Shown here: positions 8,798-20,658 of the stretch, piece by piece
How the letters are laid out: every line of letters starts with the position of its first letter
Numbering within the stretch: position 1 is the first letter of the stretch
NCBI RefSeq assembly: GCF_029105185.1
Contig: NZ_JAFMZK010000001.1
Coordinates: forward strand, 496,001 to 560,000
DNA from: Aliiroseovarius sp. Z3
GTDB taxonomy: Bacteria; Pseudomonadota; Alphaproteobacteria; Rhodobacterales; Rhodobacteraceae
Direction of reading: 5' to 3'
DNA length: 64,000 bases
Notes under the pieces: model-generated
What the model saw: the letters and a program-made list of their open reading frames with translations, nothing else
The model's database searches: none
What the model was told of the DNA's origin: nothing
Program-made: the position numbers and the translations under genes

Positions 8798-9573
8798 ATG
8801 TTGCCCTGTTCCTTATTATGTTTGTAGATGCTGACCAGCCCGTGAAGGGTCAGGTCGTGGTCGATTTCGTCATATAGATGCGCACCTTGCTCGAAAAGCG
8901 GCGCAAGACCGCCGGTGCCAATCACTTTCATCGACAGACCGTATTCGTCTTTCACCTTCTGTACCAGCCCCTGCACAAGGCCGACATAGCCCCAGAAGAT
9001 ACCGGACTGAATGCATTCGACCGTGTTGGTGCCGATCACCTTGTCGGGCTGCGTGACATCGACATGGGGCAGCGCAGCCGCCCCTTGGTGCAGTGCCTCA
9101 AGCGACAGGTTTACGCCCGGCGCGATCACGCCCCCGATATACGCGCCGTCATGGGCCACAACGTCAATATTCGTGGCCGTTCCAAAATCGACGACCATGC
9201 AATCCCCTCCATAGCGTTCAAAGGCGGCGACGGCATTGGCCAGCCGGTCCGGGCCGGGGTTGGTGCCCTGATCGACGCGTGGGGCAACCGGCAGAAGACA
9301 ATCGGGTTTGCCGACCACCAGCGGACGACAGCCGAAAAAGCGGTCGGCAAAGACACGCAGGTTCCACACCACGCGCGGCACCGTCGAACTGACCACCACA
9401 TCTTCGATTTCCGGTTTGATCCCATAGTGGTTGATCAGTGTCGAAAACCACGTGAAATATGCATCCGCAGTGCGCGAATGGTGGGTCGACGTGCGCAAGG
9501 TGCACAGAAATTTATCGCCGTCCCAGATCGAGAAGACCGTGTTGGTGTTGCCGCAGTCGATGGCCAGAAGCAT
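8794..9573 (-). CDS. coaX: Type III pantothenate kinase
   Basis: 259 aa, standard for CoaX, which phosphorylates pantothenate in the first step of CoA synthesis. ASKHA-fold motifs are visible: phosphate loop DCGNTN (6-11), GPDR (107-110), and DFGTATN (129-135), whose Asp129 belongs to the active site. C-terminal GTGGLAPLF is also typical. The stop overlaps the rnj start by 4 nt. It follows birA by 11 nt. CoaX needs a monovalent cation and is insensitive to CoA feedback in characterised members. Soluble, cytoplasmic. The birA-coaX-rnj order behind nuoN is common in alphaproteobacteria. Confidence 0.95.
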   Translation of the reverse strand: MLLAIDCGNTNTVFSIWDGDKFLCTLRTSTHHSRTADAYFTWFSTLINHYGIKPEIEDVVVSSTVPRVVWNLRVFADRFFGCRPLVVGKPDCLLPVAPRVDQGTNPGPDRLANAVAAFERYGGDCMVVDFGTATNIDVVAHDGAYIGGVIAPGVNLSLEALHQGAAALPHVDVTQPDKVIGTNTVECIQSGIFWGYVGLVQGLVQKVKDEYGLSMKVIGTGGLAPLFEQGAHLYDEIDHDLTLHGLVSIYKHNKEQGNI

Positions 9574-9584
9574 CTATGCCTCCC

Positions 9585-10349
9585 TCAGAAGAATATCTCG
9601 GCCGCGGGGATCACCACGCGGGTTGAGGTCGTTGATAGGACAAGGTTGCCCTCGGCGTCCACCGTGTCAAACCGCCCCACATGTTCCGCGCGCGTGGTGC
9701 GGGCGGTGATCACTTCACCCAAACGGGCCGCACGGGCCAGCCATGCCTCGCGTATGGGGGCAAACCCATAGGTGGTGAAGGTTGCCTCGTGCCGCGCATA
9801 AGCCGGGGCCAGCAAGTCAAGGAAAGCTTCCGGCGTCAGGTTGATACCGGTTTCGCCTGCAAGACTGACGGGCGCGACAGCACCGCCTTCAATGGCGGTG
9901 CCTTCCGGCACGTCGATCAGGTTTACGCCGATGCCAATGGCGAAATGCCCGACCTGCGCACCCAACCCGGCGCTTTCCAGCAGGATGCCCGCCACCTTGC
10001 CCCCATTCAGCAAAACATCATTAGGCCATTTCAGGGAAAACCCATCAGGTCGACCCGTAGCCATAACGAAAGCGTCGTAGAGCGCAAGCGACGCCACAAA
10101 ACTCCTCAGCGCCACCTGCGCAGGCGGCTCGGACGGGCGCATGACCAGCGTGGCCGAGAAATGTCCCTTCGGGTCCGCCCAAGCCCTGCCCCGGCGTCCA
10201 CGGCCAGCGGTTTGGCGATGGGCAAGGATCCAACATGGACCCAAAAGACCCGGCGCAATGCGCCGGGCCTCTTCGTTTGTACTGTCGACCTGATCCAGAA
10301 TGCGTTTCTCGACGCCTTCGGGCCAGGCCGTGAGGCCGCTAGTTGACAA
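9585..10349 (-). CDS. birA: Biotin--[acetyl-CoA-carboxylase] ligase
   Basis: About 254 aa, a class I ligase without the N-terminal DNA-binding domain, so it should not act as a repressor. It makes biotinyl-5'-AMP and transfers biotin to carrier lysines such as Lys606 of MccA in this window. Motifs: DSTN (22-25), GRGRRGRAW (49-57), [19 protein letters not shown] (107-125). No ATG is available near the front. The frame can start at TTG 10388, deep inside nuoN, or at TTG 10349, which overlaps the nuoN stop. I prefer the latter because the extra 13 residues of the longer form only mirror the Ala-rich nuoN tail. Start uncertain. Confidence 0.9.
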   Translation of the reverse strand: MSTSGLTAWPEGVEKRILDQVDSTNEEARRIAPGLLGPCWILAHRQTAGRGRRGRAWADPKGHFSATLVMRPSEPPAQVALRSFVASLALYDAFVMATGRPDGFSLKWPNDVLLNGGKVAGILLESAGLGAQVGHFAIGIGVNLIDVPEGTAIEGGAVAPVSLAGETGINLTPEAFLDLLAPAYARHEATFTTYGFAPIREAWLARAARLGEVITARTTRAEHVGRFDTVDAEGNLVLSTTSTRVVIPAAEIFF

Positions 10350-11775
10350 GGGCTTGCGCGGCCGCGGCGGCGGCGGTTTCGATGCCAAAGAAATTCACCA
10401 CGCCAAGGATGACAATCGCAGCTGACCCGACCAGCGCCACCCAGGCCGCCGGCGACATGTTCAGTTCCAGACCTTCGCCCTCGTCCCCGAAATACATGAA
10501 ATAGACGATGCGCAGGTAATAGAACGCCCCGATAACCGACGCGACCACACCCGCCACGGCAAGCCATGTCAGGCCCGCTTGAACGGCCGCGATCAGCACA
10601 CCGTATTTGGCAAAGAAGCCCAGCATCGGCGGCACACCGGCCAGCGAGAACAGCAGGATCAGCATCGCCAATCCCTTCAGCTTGTCCGTCACCGCAAACT
10701 GGTTCAGGGCCGAAATATCAGCAATCGGGCGGCCGTCGCGCTCCATCGACATGATGAAGGCGAAGGTGCCGATATTCATGGTCAGATAAACGGCCATATA
10801 CAGAAGCATCGCCTGCACACCATATTCGCTGCCAGCTGCCAGACCCAGCAAAGCAAAGCCCATATGGGCGATCGACGAATAGGCCATCAGACGCTTGATG
10901 TTGGTCTGGCCAATCGCAGCGATGGCACCCAAAAACATCGACAGCACCGCCAGCAGCGCAATGATCTGTTGCCAGTCACCGATAGCCCCACCGAACGCAT
11001 CAAACAGGACACGCCCAAACAGCGCCATTGCGGCCAGTTTCGGCGCAGTGGCAAAGAACGCGGTGACGGCGGTCGGCGCGCCTTCGTACACATCCGGCGT
11101 CCACATATGGAATGGAACGGCAGAGACCTTGAAGGCCATCCCGGCGGTGACAAAAACCAGACCGATCAGCAGACCAAGGCCCACATGACCATCGCTGGCA
11201 GCCGTGATAATGCCCGAGAACAACGTCGTACCGGCATAGCCATAGGTCAGCGACGCACCATAGAGCAGCAGGCCCGAGGACAGCGCGCCCAGCACGAAGT
11301 ATTTCAGACCGGCCTCGGTCGATTTCACGCTGTCGCGGTTCAGCGACGCGACAACGTAAAGCGACAGAGATTGCAGTTCGAGCCCCATGTAAAGCGACAT
11401 CAGGTCGCCCGCCGACACCATCATCATCATGCCGACAGTGCCCAATGCAACGAGGATCGGGTATTCGAACCGCAAAAGACCGCGGCGCGACATCGTCGCC
11501 TCGCCCATCACCAGAACGGCGGCGGCGGCCAGCAGGATCGCGACCTTGGCAAAGCGTGCATAGGCATCGTCAAGGAACATGCCCCCGAAGGCGGCGGTCG
11601 CCCCGTCTCCGCCTGCGACCATCAGCGCGATGACCACCATGACGGCACCGGTGATCCATGTGATCGGTTTCGCCAGTGCGTCCTTGCCGGTATAGACCGC
11701 GCCCAGCAGGGCAACCATCGCATAGATGGCCAAAGCGAGTTCGGGCAGAACCGTTTGAATATCAACAGAGCTCAT
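10339..11775 (-). CDS. nuoN: NADH-quinone oxidoreductase subunit N
   Basis: 478 aa polytopic membrane subunit of complex I, one of three antiporter-like proton-pumping subunits. About 14 hydrophobic helices can be traced. Conserved charged segments include [12 protein letters not shown] with the proton-path Glu, SLEAGLKYF-like STEAGLKYF, and the region [21 protein letters not shown] with Lys and the broken-helix Pro. The C-terminus is an Ala run. It starts 11 nt after the nuoM stop, and its end overlaps birA. It is the last structural complex I gene of the operon. Confidence 0.97.
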   Translation of the reverse strand: MSSVDIQTVLPELALAIYAMVALLGAVYTGKDALAKPITWITGAVMVVIALMVAGGDGATAAFGGMFLDDAYARFAKVAILLAAAAVLVMGEATMSRRGLLRFEYPILVALGTVGMMMMVSAGDLMSLYMGLELQSLSLYVVASLNRDSVKSTEAGLKYFVLGALSSGLLLYGASLTYGYAGTTLFSGIITAASDGHVGLGLLIGLVFVTAGMAFKVSAVPFHMWTPDVYEGAPTAVTAFFATAPKLAAMALFGRVLFDAFGGAIGDWQQIIALLAVLSMFLGAIAAIGQTNIKRLMAYSSIAHMGFALLGLAAGSEYGVQAMLLYMAVYLTMNIGTFAFIMSMERDGRPIADISALNQFAVTDKLKGLAMLILLFSLAGVPPMLGFFAKYGVLIAAVQAGLTWLAVAGVVASVIGAFYYLRIVYFMYFGDEGEGLELNMSPAAWVALVGSAAIVILGVVNFFGIETAAAAAAQALVN

Positions 11776-11786
11776 CTGTGCTCTCC

Positions 11787-13331
11787 TTAATGCGATGCCG
11801 TCTGGGCCATCTCGGCTGCGTCAGCAGGGATGGCGGCGTGGAAGTTGGTCAGAAGCGCCTCGACCGAGGGGCCGATCAGGTCGGTCACAAGGCTGGGATA
11901 GACGCCCAAAAGCAGGGTCATGAACACCAGCGGGGCGAAGATCATCTTCTCGCGCGTGTCCATATCGGTGATCGACTTCAGGCTTTCCTTGATCAGGTCG
12001 CCAAAGACGACGCGGCGATACAGGTAAAGCGCATAAGCGGCCGAGAAGATCACGCCCGACGCCGCAACCAAAGCAACCCAGGTGTTGGCCTGGAACATAC
12101 CGACCAGCGTCAGGAATTCACCGACAAAGCCCGATGTGCCCGGCAGACCGACATTGGCCATGGTGAAAAACATGAAGATCAGCGCATAGGCCGGCATGCG
12201 GTTCACCAGACCGCCATAGGCGTCGATCTCGCGGGTGTGCATGCGGTCATAGATGACACCCACACACAGGAACAGCGCGCCCGAGATGAAGCCGTGGCTG
12301 AGCATCTGGAAGATTGCGCCATCGACACCTTGTTGGTTGAGCGAAAAGATACCGGCGGTCACATACCCCATATGCGCGACGGATGAATAGGCGATCAGCT
12401 TCTTCATGTCCTCCTGCACCAGCGCGACCAGCGAGGTGTAGACGATGGCGATCACCGACAGCCACAGCACGAAACAGGCCATGACGTCCGACCCGACCGG
12501 GAACATCGGCAGGCTGAAGCGCAGAAAGCCATAGCCCCCCATCTTCAGAAGGATCGCCGCCAGCACGACCGAACCGGCGGTGGGCGCCTGAACGTGGGCG
12601 TCCGGCAACCAAGTGTGAACCGGCCACATCGGCATTTTCACCGCGAAGCTGGCGAAGAAGGCCAGGAACAGCATGGTCTGTGCCCCGCCCACGATCTGAA
12701 TGCCCAACAGGCTGAACGTATCCGACCCGAACTTGTGGCTCATCAGAGTCGGAATGTCGGTCGTACCCGCATCCACATACATATAGATCATGGCAACAAG
12801 CATCAGGACCGAGCCAAGGAACGTATAGAGGAAGAACTTGAACGCGGCATAGATTCGCTCTTTCCCGCCCCAAATCCCGATGATCAGGAACATGGGGATC
12901 AGGCCTGCCTCGAAGAACAGATAGAACAGCACCAGATCCAGCGCCATGAACACGCCGAGCATCAGCGTTTCAAGCAGCAGGAAGGCGATCATGTATTCTT
13001 TCACGCGCGCCTTGACACCCCAGCTGGCCCAGATGGTCAGCGGCATCATGAATGTGGTGAGCATGACAAACAGGACCGAGATCCCGTCGACACCCATCTT
13101 GTATTTCAGGCCCATGATCCAGCTGCCCTCTTCCACGAACTGGAAGCCCGTGTCGGCGGCGTCGAACCCGGTCAGCAGAAGCAGCGAGAACAGGAAGGTC
13201 GCCACGGTTGCCGCAAGTGCAAGCCACTTGGCGTTGCGGGCGGCCGCTTCGTCATCCCCGCGCAAGAACAGCGCGAGGATCACAGCCGCAACCAGCGGCA
13301 GGAATGTGATGATGGAAAGCAGGTTGTTCAT
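11787..13331 (-). CDS. nuoM: NADH-quinone oxidoreductase subunit M
   Basis: 514 aa antiporter-like membrane subunit, about 14 helices. Key segments: [29 protein letters not shown]-type region with the conserved Glu, and [20 protein letters not shown] with the conserved Lys/His and broken helix. The ATG at 13331 shares its first base with the nuoL TAA (TAATG), supporting translational coupling, and gives the family start [13 protein letters not shown]. The 41-residue upstream extension of the open frame reads through nuoL and is not real. Confidence 0.97.
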   Translation of the reverse strand: MNNLLSIITFLPLVAAVILALFLRGDDEAAARNAKWLALAATVATFLFSLLLLTGFDAADTGFQFVEEGSWIMGLKYKMGVDGISVLFVMLTTFMMPLTIWASWGVKARVKEYMIAFLLLETLMLGVFMALDLVLFYLFFEAGLIPMFLIIGIWGGKERIYAAFKFFLYTFLGSVLMLVAMIYMYVDAGTTDIPTLMSHKFGSDTFSLLGIQIVGGAQTMLFLAFFASFAVKMPMWPVHTWLPDAHVQAPTAGSVVLAAILLKMGGYGFLRFSLPMFPVGSDVMACFVLWLSVIAIVYTSLVALVQEDMKKLIAYSSVAHMGYVTAGIFSLNQQGVDGAIFQMLSHGFISGALFLCVGVIYDRMHTREIDAYGGLVNRMPAYALIFMFFTMANVGLPGTSGFVGEFLTLVGMFQANTWVALVAASGVIFSAAYALYLYRRVVFGDLIKESLKSITDMDTREKMIFAPLVFMTLLLGVYPSLVTDLIGPSVEALLTNFHAAIPADAAEMAQTASH

Positions 13332-15484
13332 TAGTGCGCTCCACCGCTGAAGAGGATCATGATTGTCACCAATGCGACGATGCCAAGAACCATCGCGAAG
13401 GCGTAAGAGAAGAGGTAACCGGTTTGCGCCCGGCCAGCCTGTTTGGTGAACCACGGCACAACGCCCATCGCGACCCCGTTCAGGAAGCCATCAATGACGT
13501 TACCGTCGCCGCGTTTCCACAGGAACCGACCGATGGCAAAGGCGGGCTTTACGAAGATCACGTCGTAAATCTCGTCGAAATACCATTTGTTCAGCAGGAA
13601 CTGATAGACATGCGGGAACGTGTCGGCCAACCGCTTGGGCAAGCTCGTGTTCACGATATAGAACCAGAAGGCCACGACAAAGCCGATCAGCATCGCGATG
13701 AAGGGCGACACCTTGACCCATTTGGGGGCGTGGTGTGCATCGTCAATCACGTGGTTGTCGGGGGCCATGAAGATCGCGCCTTTGGGTGCTTCTCCGTGAT
13801 GGGCCGCGGCAACTGGTGCGTGGGCCGGATCCGCCATGGTATCGGCATGGGCCTCATCCGTGGCGTGACCTTCGTCTGCATTCGTGTCTTCCGCATGCGT
13901 GTCCGCTGCTTCGCCGTGCCCGTCCGTGGCCTCGCCATGATCTCCGGCTTCTGCATGCGCTTCGATGCCGAAGAAGGCGTTGACCTTGTGATGGTCGCCA
14001 AAGAACGAGCCATACCAGATCATACCCGAGAAGATCGCCCCAAGCGCCAGAACGCCCAGCGGCACAAGCATGACCATCGGGCTTTCATGCGCGTGTTCAT
14101 GCGTGTGCTTGTCGCCGCGCGCCTTGCCATAGAATGTCATGAACATCAGGCGCCAGCTATAGAAGCTGGTGAACAGTGCCGCGATGACCAGCATCCAGAA
14201 GGCGTAACCGCCGTTGGTACCAGCATAGGCGCTTTCGATGATCGCATCTTTCGACAGGAAGCCCGCGAAACCGATCGTGGTCAGCGGAATGCCGACCCCG
14301 GTGATGGCCAGCGTGCCGATCATCATCGCCCAGAAGGTGACGGGCAGTTTCTTGCGCAGATCGCCATAGTTCCGCATGTCCTGTTCGTGATGCATCCCGT
14401 GGATCACGGAACCTGCGCCAAGGAACAGCATCGCCTTGAAGAACGCGTGCGTCAGCAGGTGGAACATCGCGACCGAATAGACACCAACGCCCGCCGCCAC
14501 GAACATATAGCCCAGCTGCGAACAGGTCGAATAGGCGATCACGCGTTTGATGTCGTTCTGCACAAGCCCCACGGTGGCCGCGAAGAACGCGGTGGTGGCG
14601 CCAAGGAAGACGATGAAGTTCGTCGCCTCGGGGGCGTATTCCATCAGCGGAGACATCCGGCAGACAAGGAACACACCCGCCGTCACCATGGTCGCGGCGT
14701 GGATCAGGGCCGACACAGGGGTCGGGCCTTCCATCGCGTCCGGCAACCAGGTGTGCAGGAACAGTTGCGCCGATTTACCCATGGCCCCGACGAACAGAAG
14801 GAAGGCCAGAAGGTTGGCGGCGTTCCATTCCGTCCAGAGGAAGTGCAGTTGCGTTTCCGCCAGCGCAGGGGCTGCGGCAAACACATCGTCCAGACGAATG
14901 CTGTCGGTCAGGTAGAACAGCCCGAAGATGCCCAGTGCGAACCCGAAGTCACCGACCCGGTTCACCACGAAGGCCTTGATCGCGGCGGCATTGGCGGACG
15001 GTTTCTTGTAGTAAAACCCGATCAGCAGATAAGACGCGACGCCCACGCCTTCCCAGCCAAAGAACATTTGCAGCAGGTTGTCGGCCGTCACCAGCATCAG
15101 CATCGTGAATGTGAAAAAGCTGAGATAGGCAAAGAAACGGGGGCGATAGCTTTCGCCCTCGAACTGCGGGTCATGGGCCATGTAACCCATGGAATACAGG
15201 TGCACCAGCGAAGACACCGTGGTGACGACGATCAGCATGATCGCGGTCAGCCGGTCCAGCCGGATCGACCAGTCAACCGACAACGTGCCCGACTGAACCC
15301 AGTCCATCAGATGGATATGCTGTGTTTCGGCGCCCAGACCCAGGAACACGACCCAGGACAGAAGCGCGGACAGGAACAACAGCGCGGTGGTCAACACCTG
15401 CGCGCCCTTGTCGCCAATGATCCGATGGCCGAAGCCCGCAATCAGCGCACCGATGAGCGGGGCAAAAAGGATGATCTGTACCAT
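13331..15484 (-). CDS. nuoL: NADH-quinone oxidoreductase subunit L with His/acid-rich loop
   Basis: 717 aa, roughly 100 longer than E. coli NuoL (613). The N-terminal part is a normal antiporter-like subunit: [15 protein letters not shown] with Glu145, [32 protein letters not shown] with Lys237. The C-terminal lateral amphipathic helix and last helix of the family should follow the extra region. The added length is mainly residues about 508-587, a hydrophilic stretch with many His, Asp, Glu and Ala and a shorter His/Glu patch at 458-467 ([10 protein letters not shown]). This could bind divalent metals or simply be a flexible loop. Located between nuoK (6 nt gap) and nuoM (1 nt overlap). Confidence 0.97.
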   Translation of the reverse strand: MVQIILFAPLIGALIAGFGHRIIGDKGAQVLTTALLFLSALLSWVVFLGLGAETQHIHLMDWVQSGTLSVDWSIRLDRLTAIMLIVVTTVSSLVHLYSMGYMAHDPQFEGESYRPRFFAYLSFFTFTMLMLVTADNLLQMFFGWEGVGVASYLLIGFYYKKPSANAAAIKAFVVNRVGDFGFALGIFGLFYLTDSIRLDDVFAAAPALAETQLHFLWTEWNAANLLAFLLFVGAMGKSAQLFLHTWLPDAMEGPTPVSALIHAATMVTAGVFLVCRMSPLMEYAPEATNFIVFLGATTAFFAATVGLVQNDIKRVIAYSTCSQLGYMFVAAGVGVYSVAMFHLLTHAFFKAMLFLGAGSVIHGMHHEQDMRNYGDLRKKLPVTFWAMMIGTLAITGVGIPLTTIGFAGFLSKDAIIESAYAGTNGGYAFWMLVIAALFTSFYSWRLMFMTFYGKARGDKHTHEHAHESPMVMLVPLGVLALGAIFSGMIWYGSFFGDHHKVNAFFGIEAHAEAGDHGEATDGHGEAADTHAEDTNADEGHATDEAHADTMADPAHAPVAAAHHGEAPKGAIFMAPDNHVIDDAHHAPKWVKVSPFIAMLIGFVVAFWFYIVNTSLPKRLADTFPHVYQFLLNKWYFDEIYDVIFVKPAFAIGRFLWKRGDGNVIDGFLNGVAMGVVPWFTKQAGRAQTGYLFSYAFAMVLGIVALVTIMILFSGGAH

Positions 15485-15490
15485 TTGCCG

Positions 15491-15796
15491 TTAGCCTTTC
15501 ATCACGTTGACGTCTTCGACATCAATTGTGCCACGGTTGCGGAAGAAGCTGACCAGGATCGCAAGGCCAATGGCGGCCTCGGCGGCGGCCACGGTCAGGA
15601 CGAACAGCGTGAACACCTGCCCTGCCAGATCGCCAAGATAGGACGAAAAGGCGACAAGGTTGATGTTCACCGCCAGCAGCATCAATTCGATCGACATCAG
15701 CAAAATGATGACGTTCTTGCGGTTCAGGAACAGCCCGAAAATGCCGATGACGAACAGGGCCGCCCCGACCGCGAGATAATGTTCAAGTCCTACCAT
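15491..15796 (-). CDS. nuoK: NADH-quinone oxidoreductase subunit K
   Basis: 101 aa, three transmembrane helices, the usual size. Conserved Glu residues of the E-channel lie in [15 protein letters not shown] and [13 protein letters not shown]. The ATG has AAGGGA about 8 nt upstream. It sits between nuoJ and nuoL in the standard order, with a 93 bp gap to nuoJ in which I see no gene. Confidence 0.97.
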   Translation of the reverse strand: MVGLEHYLAVGAALFVIGIFGLFLNRKNVIILLMSIELMLLAVNINLVAFSSYLGDLAGQVFTLFVLTVAAAEAAIGLAILVSFFRNRGTIDVEDVNVMKG

Positions 15797-15889
15797 ATGC
15801 GTGCGTCCCTTCGTTCCGGGCTTGGCTGCCGGTGCAGCGCGCCCAAGTCTTGTTATACGTATTCATCACAGTTCTGCTTTCCGACCCGA

Positions 15890-16504
15890 TCAAAGCCCCT
15901 GCCCCGGTTTCACGTCGATCACTTCCATCGCCTTGGCGGGGTCGCGATGCATCTGGGCAATCACGTTCTGGCGCTTGACGTTTGTGCGGTGGCGGAGCGT
16001 CAGCACGATCGCGCCGATCATCGCAACCAGCAGGATCAAACCGGCCAGTTGGAACAGCAGAATGTAATCCGTGTAAAGGATCTGCCCCAGCGCCTGCGTG
16101 TTATGCGCCACGTCCAAAGCAGGTGTTACAGCAGCCCGCGCGGCGTCTGCGCCGTCGGCAAACTGCCAGGTGCCGAAGATCGTCGCCAGTTCCATCAACA
16201 GGATCACACCGATCAGAAGCGCCAGCGGCAGTGACTTGGCCATCTCGGCCTTCAGCTCGGCAAAGTCGACGTCCAGCATCATCACGACGAACAGGAACAG
16301 AACCGCGACCGCGCCCACATAGACGATCATCAGAAGCATCGCCACGAACTCGGCGCCCAGCAGGACGAACAGCCCGGTCGCGCCAACAAAGGCGGTGATC
16401 AGCCACAGAACCGAGTGCACGGGGTTCCTTGCCATAACGGTAAAGAACCCGCCCACCACGGTGGTCAGGGCAAAGAGGTAAAATGCGAAATCGGCAACGC
16501 TCAT
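15890..16504 (-). CDS. nuoJ: NADH-quinone oxidoreductase subunit J
   Basis: 204 aa with five predicted membrane helices, including the pi-bulge helix region [17 protein letters not shown] typical of NuoJ/ND6, which links quinone chemistry to the membrane proton path. The C-terminal 30 residues are hydrophilic and basic. Its ATG overlaps the stop of the preceding CMD-family gene by 4 nt (ATGA), so the two are translationally coupled. Confidence 0.96.
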   Translation of the reverse strand: MSVADFAFYLFALTTVVGGFFTVMARNPVHSVLWLITAFVGATGLFVLLGAEFVAMLLMIVYVGAVAVLFLFVVMMLDVDFAELKAEMAKSLPLALLIGVILLMELATIFGTWQFADGADAARAAVTPALDVAHNTQALGQILYTDYILLFQLAGLILLVAMIGAIVLTLRHRTNVKRQNVIAQMHRDPAKAMEVIDVKPGQGL

Positions 16505-16908
16505 GCGTCCCCCTCCTCGTTGTCGTCAAACACGGCTTGCGCCAGTTCCAATGCACGGGTCATGGCCGGAAGGCCGCCCAGCATCGACATTTGATAGATC
16601 ACCTCGGCGATCTCTTTTTCAGTCGCGCCCGCTTCCAAAGCGTGGCGCACGGTCAGCTTGATCTGGGTGTCGGCCTGCGCCCCCAGCACGGTCAGCCCTG
16701 CCAGCGTGATCAACATCCGCGTCTTGGCATCCAGCCCGTCCTTGTTGAAGGCGTTGCCAAACATCATGTCCATCATGTCTTTCGGCATGGTCGGCATGAG
16801 CTTGTCAAAACCCTGCGGTTTGAACGTCTCCAGCGCAGGGTTGAAGTTGCGGAGCATTTCCTGCCCCTGCTCCATCATCTGCGCATATAGTTTGGAGAAA
16901 TCGTTCAT
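16501..16908 (-). CDS. Carboxymuconolactone decarboxylase (CMD) family protein
   Basis: 135 aa soluble, all-alpha protein. The CMD core is seen in residues about 60-130: [18 protein letters not shown], then [32 protein letters not shown]. It lacks the CxxC of AhpD-type alkylhydroperoxidases, so peroxidase chemistry of that kind is unlikely. The N-terminal 50 residues are Met-rich ([17 protein letters not shown]). It is inserted between nuoI and nuoJ and coupled to nuoJ by an ATGA overlap. Role in complex I assembly, protection or metabolism is unknown. Confidence 0.8.
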   Translation of the reverse strand: MNDFSKLYAQMMEQGQEMLRNFNPALETFKPQGFDKLMPTMPKDMMDMMFGNAFNKDGLDAKTRMLITLAGLTVLGAQADTQIKLTVRHALEAGATEKEIAEVIYQMSMLGGLPAMTRALELAQAVFDDNEEGDA

Positions 16909-16928
16909 GGCTTTTCCTTCGCGCTCAC

Positions 16929-17423
<495 letters not shown>

Positions 17424-18461
17424 TCAGCCCCCCACTGTCCAGCGGGCGTAAGTGCCCCAGAATGCCCCGTATTGGGCGAAGAATGCGACCAGCACGACCC
17501 AGGCCAGCGACAAGGGCAGGAAGACTTTCCAACCGATCCGCATCAATTGGTCATAGCGATAGCGCGGCGTGATGGCCTTCACCATCGAGAAGACGAAGAA
17601 GAAGAAGAATATCTTCGCAAACAGCCACAGGATACCATCCGGCAGCGCCTCGACCGGCGACAGCCAGCCACCGAAGAACAGGATCGAGATCAGCGTGCAC
17701 ATCAGAACGATGGCCACGTATTCGCCGATCATGAACAGAAGGAACGGGGTCGAGGAATATTCCACCTGATAGCCCGCCACCAGTTCCGATTCAGCCTCCG
17801 GCAGGTCAAACGGCGGGCGGTTTGTTTCGGCAAGCGCCGAGATCAGGAACAGGAACACCATCGGGAAATGGGGCAGCCAGTACCAGCTGAACAGCCCCTT
17901 GCCGTCCTGTGCCATCACGATGTCACCAAAGTTCATCGACCCGGTGGTGATGATCACACCGATGATGATCAGGCCGATCGACACCTCGTATGAAATCATC
18001 TGCGCTGCTGAGCGCAGCGAGCCGAGGAACGGGTATTTCGAGTTCGACGCCCAGCCGCCCATAATCACGCCGTATACCTCAAGCGAGGAGACCGCGAAGA
18101 CGAACAGGATTGCGACGTTCACATCGGCCAGAACCCAGCCGTCATTGAACGGGATCACCGACCAGGCCACCATGGCCAAAACGAAGCTCATCATCGGGGC
18201 AAGGAAGAACACGAAGCGGTCCGCACCGGCGGGCACCACGATTTCCTTCAACACGTATTTGATGAAATCAGCGAAGGATTGCAGCACACCAAACGCGCCC
18301 ACCACGTTAGGGCCTTTGCGCATCTGCACCGCCGCCCAGACCTTGCGGTCGAAATACAAAAGGAAGGCCAGCGCCACCAAAAGCGGGACCACGATCAACA
18401 GACATTGTCCGATGATCAAAAGGGCGATGCCCAGATTTGTTGTCGTGAAGAATTCAATCAT
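17424..18461 (-). CDS. nuoH: NADH-quinone oxidoreductase subunit H
   Basis: 345 aa, eight-helix membrane subunit that forms much of the quinone chamber. Conserved features: [18 protein letters not shown] in the first cytoplasmic loop, [35 protein letters not shown], and the long loop [30 protein letters not shown] 115 bp gap separates it from nuoG. That gap holds only a 29-codon open frame ending 6 nt before this ATG, which I do not regard as a gene. Confidence 0.97.
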   Translation of the reverse strand: MIEFFTTTNLGIALLIIGQCLLIVVPLLVALAFLLYFDRKVWAAVQMRKGPNVVGAFGVLQSFADFIKYVLKEIVVPAGADRFVFFLAPMMSFVLAMVAWSVIPFNDGWVLADVNVAILFVFAVSSLEVYGVIMGGWASNSKYPFLGSLRSAAQMISYEVSIGLIIIGVIITTGSMNFGDIVMAQDGKGLFSWYWLPHFPMVFLFLISALAETNRPPFDLPEAESELVAGYQVEYSSTPFLLFMIGEYVAIVLMCTLISILFFGGWLSPVEALPDGILWLFAKIFFFFFVFSMVKAITPRYRYDQLMRIGWKVFLPLSLAWVVLVAFFAQYGAFWGTYARWTVGG

Positions 18462-18576
18462 TTCTCTTCATGCCCTCAGACCGTCGGTATTCATTTTCCG
18501 TTGCAGAACCAACGGGGTAGACAGGAAAGCTCCTGCTATATGATCGTCGCCAAACATCCCGTTTCCGCCCCCGTTC

Positions 18577-20598
18577 CTACTCTGCTGCCATTTTTGATCC
18601 GGCGCGCGCACGCGCCTGGGCCGACAGCTCTGCCATCACCTCCGACGCCCGTGCAATCGGGTTGGTCAGATAGAAATCGCCAATCACATAGCGGAAGCTC
18701 GCCGTCCCCATCTTCTCGACTGGCAGCGGCTGCCATTCGTTCTCGGCGACCTGATCCACACCGCCCAGCACCAGCGCGGCCTCGACCATCGCGCGGCGCA
18801 GGCTGGCTTGAGTGTCCCAGGGCAGCGTCGCACCCAGTTCCGCCGACAGTGCCCGCAGGATGGCCCAGTTTTCCTTGGCCTCACCCGGTGCGAAGTTTGC
18901 GCGCAGCGCCAGTTGGGGGCGCCCTTCAGTGTTCACGAACAGCCCGCCCTCTTCCGTATAGGCCGCGCCCGGCAGGATCACGTCGGCACGCATTGCACCC
19001 CGGTCGCCATGGCTGCCCTGATAGATCACAAACGGACCGTCAGCGATTTCGATCTCGTCGGCAGCCATGTTGAAGATGACGTCCGCGCCCATCGTTGCGG
19101 CTTCCATACCGCCTTCGGTCACGGCGCCCACGTCCATTGCGCCCACACGGCCAGCCGCGGTGTGCAGGATCATCAACTTCGAACCCGTGTCCTCCGCCAG
19201 CTTCATCGCATTCGACAGAACAGCCAGACCATCGGCCTCGCGCAATGCGCCCATGCCGACGACAACCACCGACGGGGCGTCTTTCACCGCGCCATAATCC
19301 TTGCCGACGATGCTGCTCAGCGCCGCGCGATCATTGCCGACATGCGCATATTCATATGTCAGATCAACGGCTTCGCCGACCAGACCGATTTGCGCGCCCT
19401 TCAGCCACGCCTTGCGGATGCGGGCGTTCAGAACCGGCGCCTCGACGCGGGGGTTGGTGCCGATCAGTTGGATGAACTTGGCATTGTCGATGTCTTCAAT
19501 CGACGCCGTGCCGACATAACCCGAGCGGTTGCCGATCGGCAGACGCGCATTGTCGGTGCGACATTCGACGTTGCCGCCCAACCCTTCGATCAGTGTTTTC
19601 AGGCTGAAGGCTGCTTCGGTCGAAGCCAGATCACCAACCAGACCGGCCACTTTCTTGGCACCTTTCAGCGCCTCGGCAGCCTTGGCCAGCGCCTCCCCCC
19701 ATGTGGCTTTGCGCAGTTTGCCATTCTCGCGGATGTAAGGCGCGTCCAGTCGCTGGCGGCGCAGACCGTCCCAGATGAAGCGCGTTTTATCCGAAATCCA
19801 CTCCTCGTTCACGCCGTCATGGTTGCGCGGCAGAATGCGCATCACTTCGCGGCCCTTGGTGTCGACCCGGATGTTCGAGCCGAGCGCGTCCATCACGTCG
19901 ATGGTTTCGGTCTTGGTCAGCTCCCACGGGCGGGCGGTGAAGGCATAGGGTTTTGAGGTCAGCGCACCGACCGGACACAGGTCGATGATGTTGCCCTGAA
20001 GGTTCGAGTCCAGCGTCTGGTTCAGATAGCTGGTGATCTCGGCATCCTCGCCGCGGCCGGTCTGACCCATCTGGGTGATCCCGGCAATCTCGGTCGTGAA
20101 GCGCACGCAGCGGGTGCAGCTGATGCAGCGGGTCATCGCAGTGCCGACAAGCGGCCCCAGATCCAGATCATCGACCGCGCGTTTCTGTTCCTTGAAGCGA
20201 GAGCCGGACAGACCATAGGCCATGGCCTGATCCTGCAAATCACACTCGCCGCCCTGATCGCAAATCGGGCAATCCAGCGGGTGGTTGATCAGCATGAATT
20301 CCATCACGCCTTCACGGGCCTTCTTGACCATGGGCGAGTTGGTTTTCACCACCGGCGGCTGACCTTCCGGACCGGGGCGCAGGTCGCGCACCTGCATGGC
20401 GCAGCTTGCGGCAGGCTTGGGCGGGCCGCCCACGACCTCGACCAGACACATGCGGCAGTTGCCGGCAATCGACAGGCGTTCGTGATAGCAGAAGCGCGGC
20501 ACCTCGATCCCGGCCACTTCACAGGCCTGAATCAGCGTCATCGCGCCGTCAACTTCGATTTCCATGTCGTCAATGACGATCTTTTTCAAGTCGCTCAT
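18577..20598 (-). CDS. nuoG: NADH-quinone oxidoreductase subunit G
   Basis: 673 aa peripheral subunit with the electron-transfer clusters. The [2Fe-2S] ligands are Cys37, 48, 51, 66. Cluster N5 is ligated by His106 and Cys110, 113, 119. Cluster N4 is ligated by Cys158, 161, 164 and 208. The extra Cys motif of N7 found in E. coli NuoG is not apparent. A molybdopterin-oxidoreductase-like domain without cofactor motifs fills the rest. The C-terminus has an Ala-rich helical tail. I use ATG 20598 with AGGGA upstream; a GTG one codon earlier is also open. Confidence 0.96.
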   Translation of the reverse strand: MSDLKKIVIDDMEIEVDGAMTLIQACEVAGIEVPRFCYHERLSIAGNCRMCLVEVVGGPPKPAASCAMQVRDLRPGPEGQPPVVKTNSPMVKKAREGVMEFMLINHPLDCPICDQGGECDLQDQAMAYGLSGSRFKEQKRAVDDLDLGPLVGTAMTRCISCTRCVRFTTEIAGITQMGQTGRGEDAEITSYLNQTLDSNLQGNIIDLCPVGALTSKPYAFTARPWELTKTETIDVMDALGSNIRVDTKGREVMRILPRNHDGVNEEWISDKTRFIWDGLRRQRLDAPYIRENGKLRKATWGEALAKAAEALKGAKKVAGLVGDLASTEAAFSLKTLIEGLGGNVECRTDNARLPIGNRSGYVGTASIEDIDNAKFIQLIGTNPRVEAPVLNARIRKAWLKGAQIGLVGEAVDLTYEYAHVGNDRAALSSIVGKDYGAVKDAPSVVVVGMGALREADGLAVLSNAMKLAEDTGSKLMILHTAAGRVGAMDVGAVTEGGMEAATMGADVIFNMAADEIEIADGPFVIYQGSHGDRGAMRADVILPGAAYTEEGGLFVNTEGRPQLALRANFAPGEAKENWAILRALSAELGATLPWDTQASLRRAMVEAALVLGGVDQVAENEWQPLPVEKMGTASFRYVIGDFYLTNPIARASEVMAELSAQARARAGSKMAAE

Positions 20599-20658
20599 CA
20601 CGGTCCCTTTTTTCGTTCCGCAGACCGGGGTTTTCCCCGTGCCCGCACATGCCTGCCC

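Noticed and set aside
13334-16234. 966-codon open frame antisense to nuoL, nuoK and nuoJ
   Set aside because: It lies wholly opposite three well-identified complex I genes and has low-complexity Gln/Arg/His-rich content. This is the usual effect of high-GC codon bias on the opposite strand, not a gene.
18462-18576. 29-codon frame between nuoG and nuoH (MFGDDHIAGAF...)
   Set aside because: It ends 6 nt before nuoH, but there is no good ribosome site, no family and no hydrophobic or other pattern. Too weak to call a gene.
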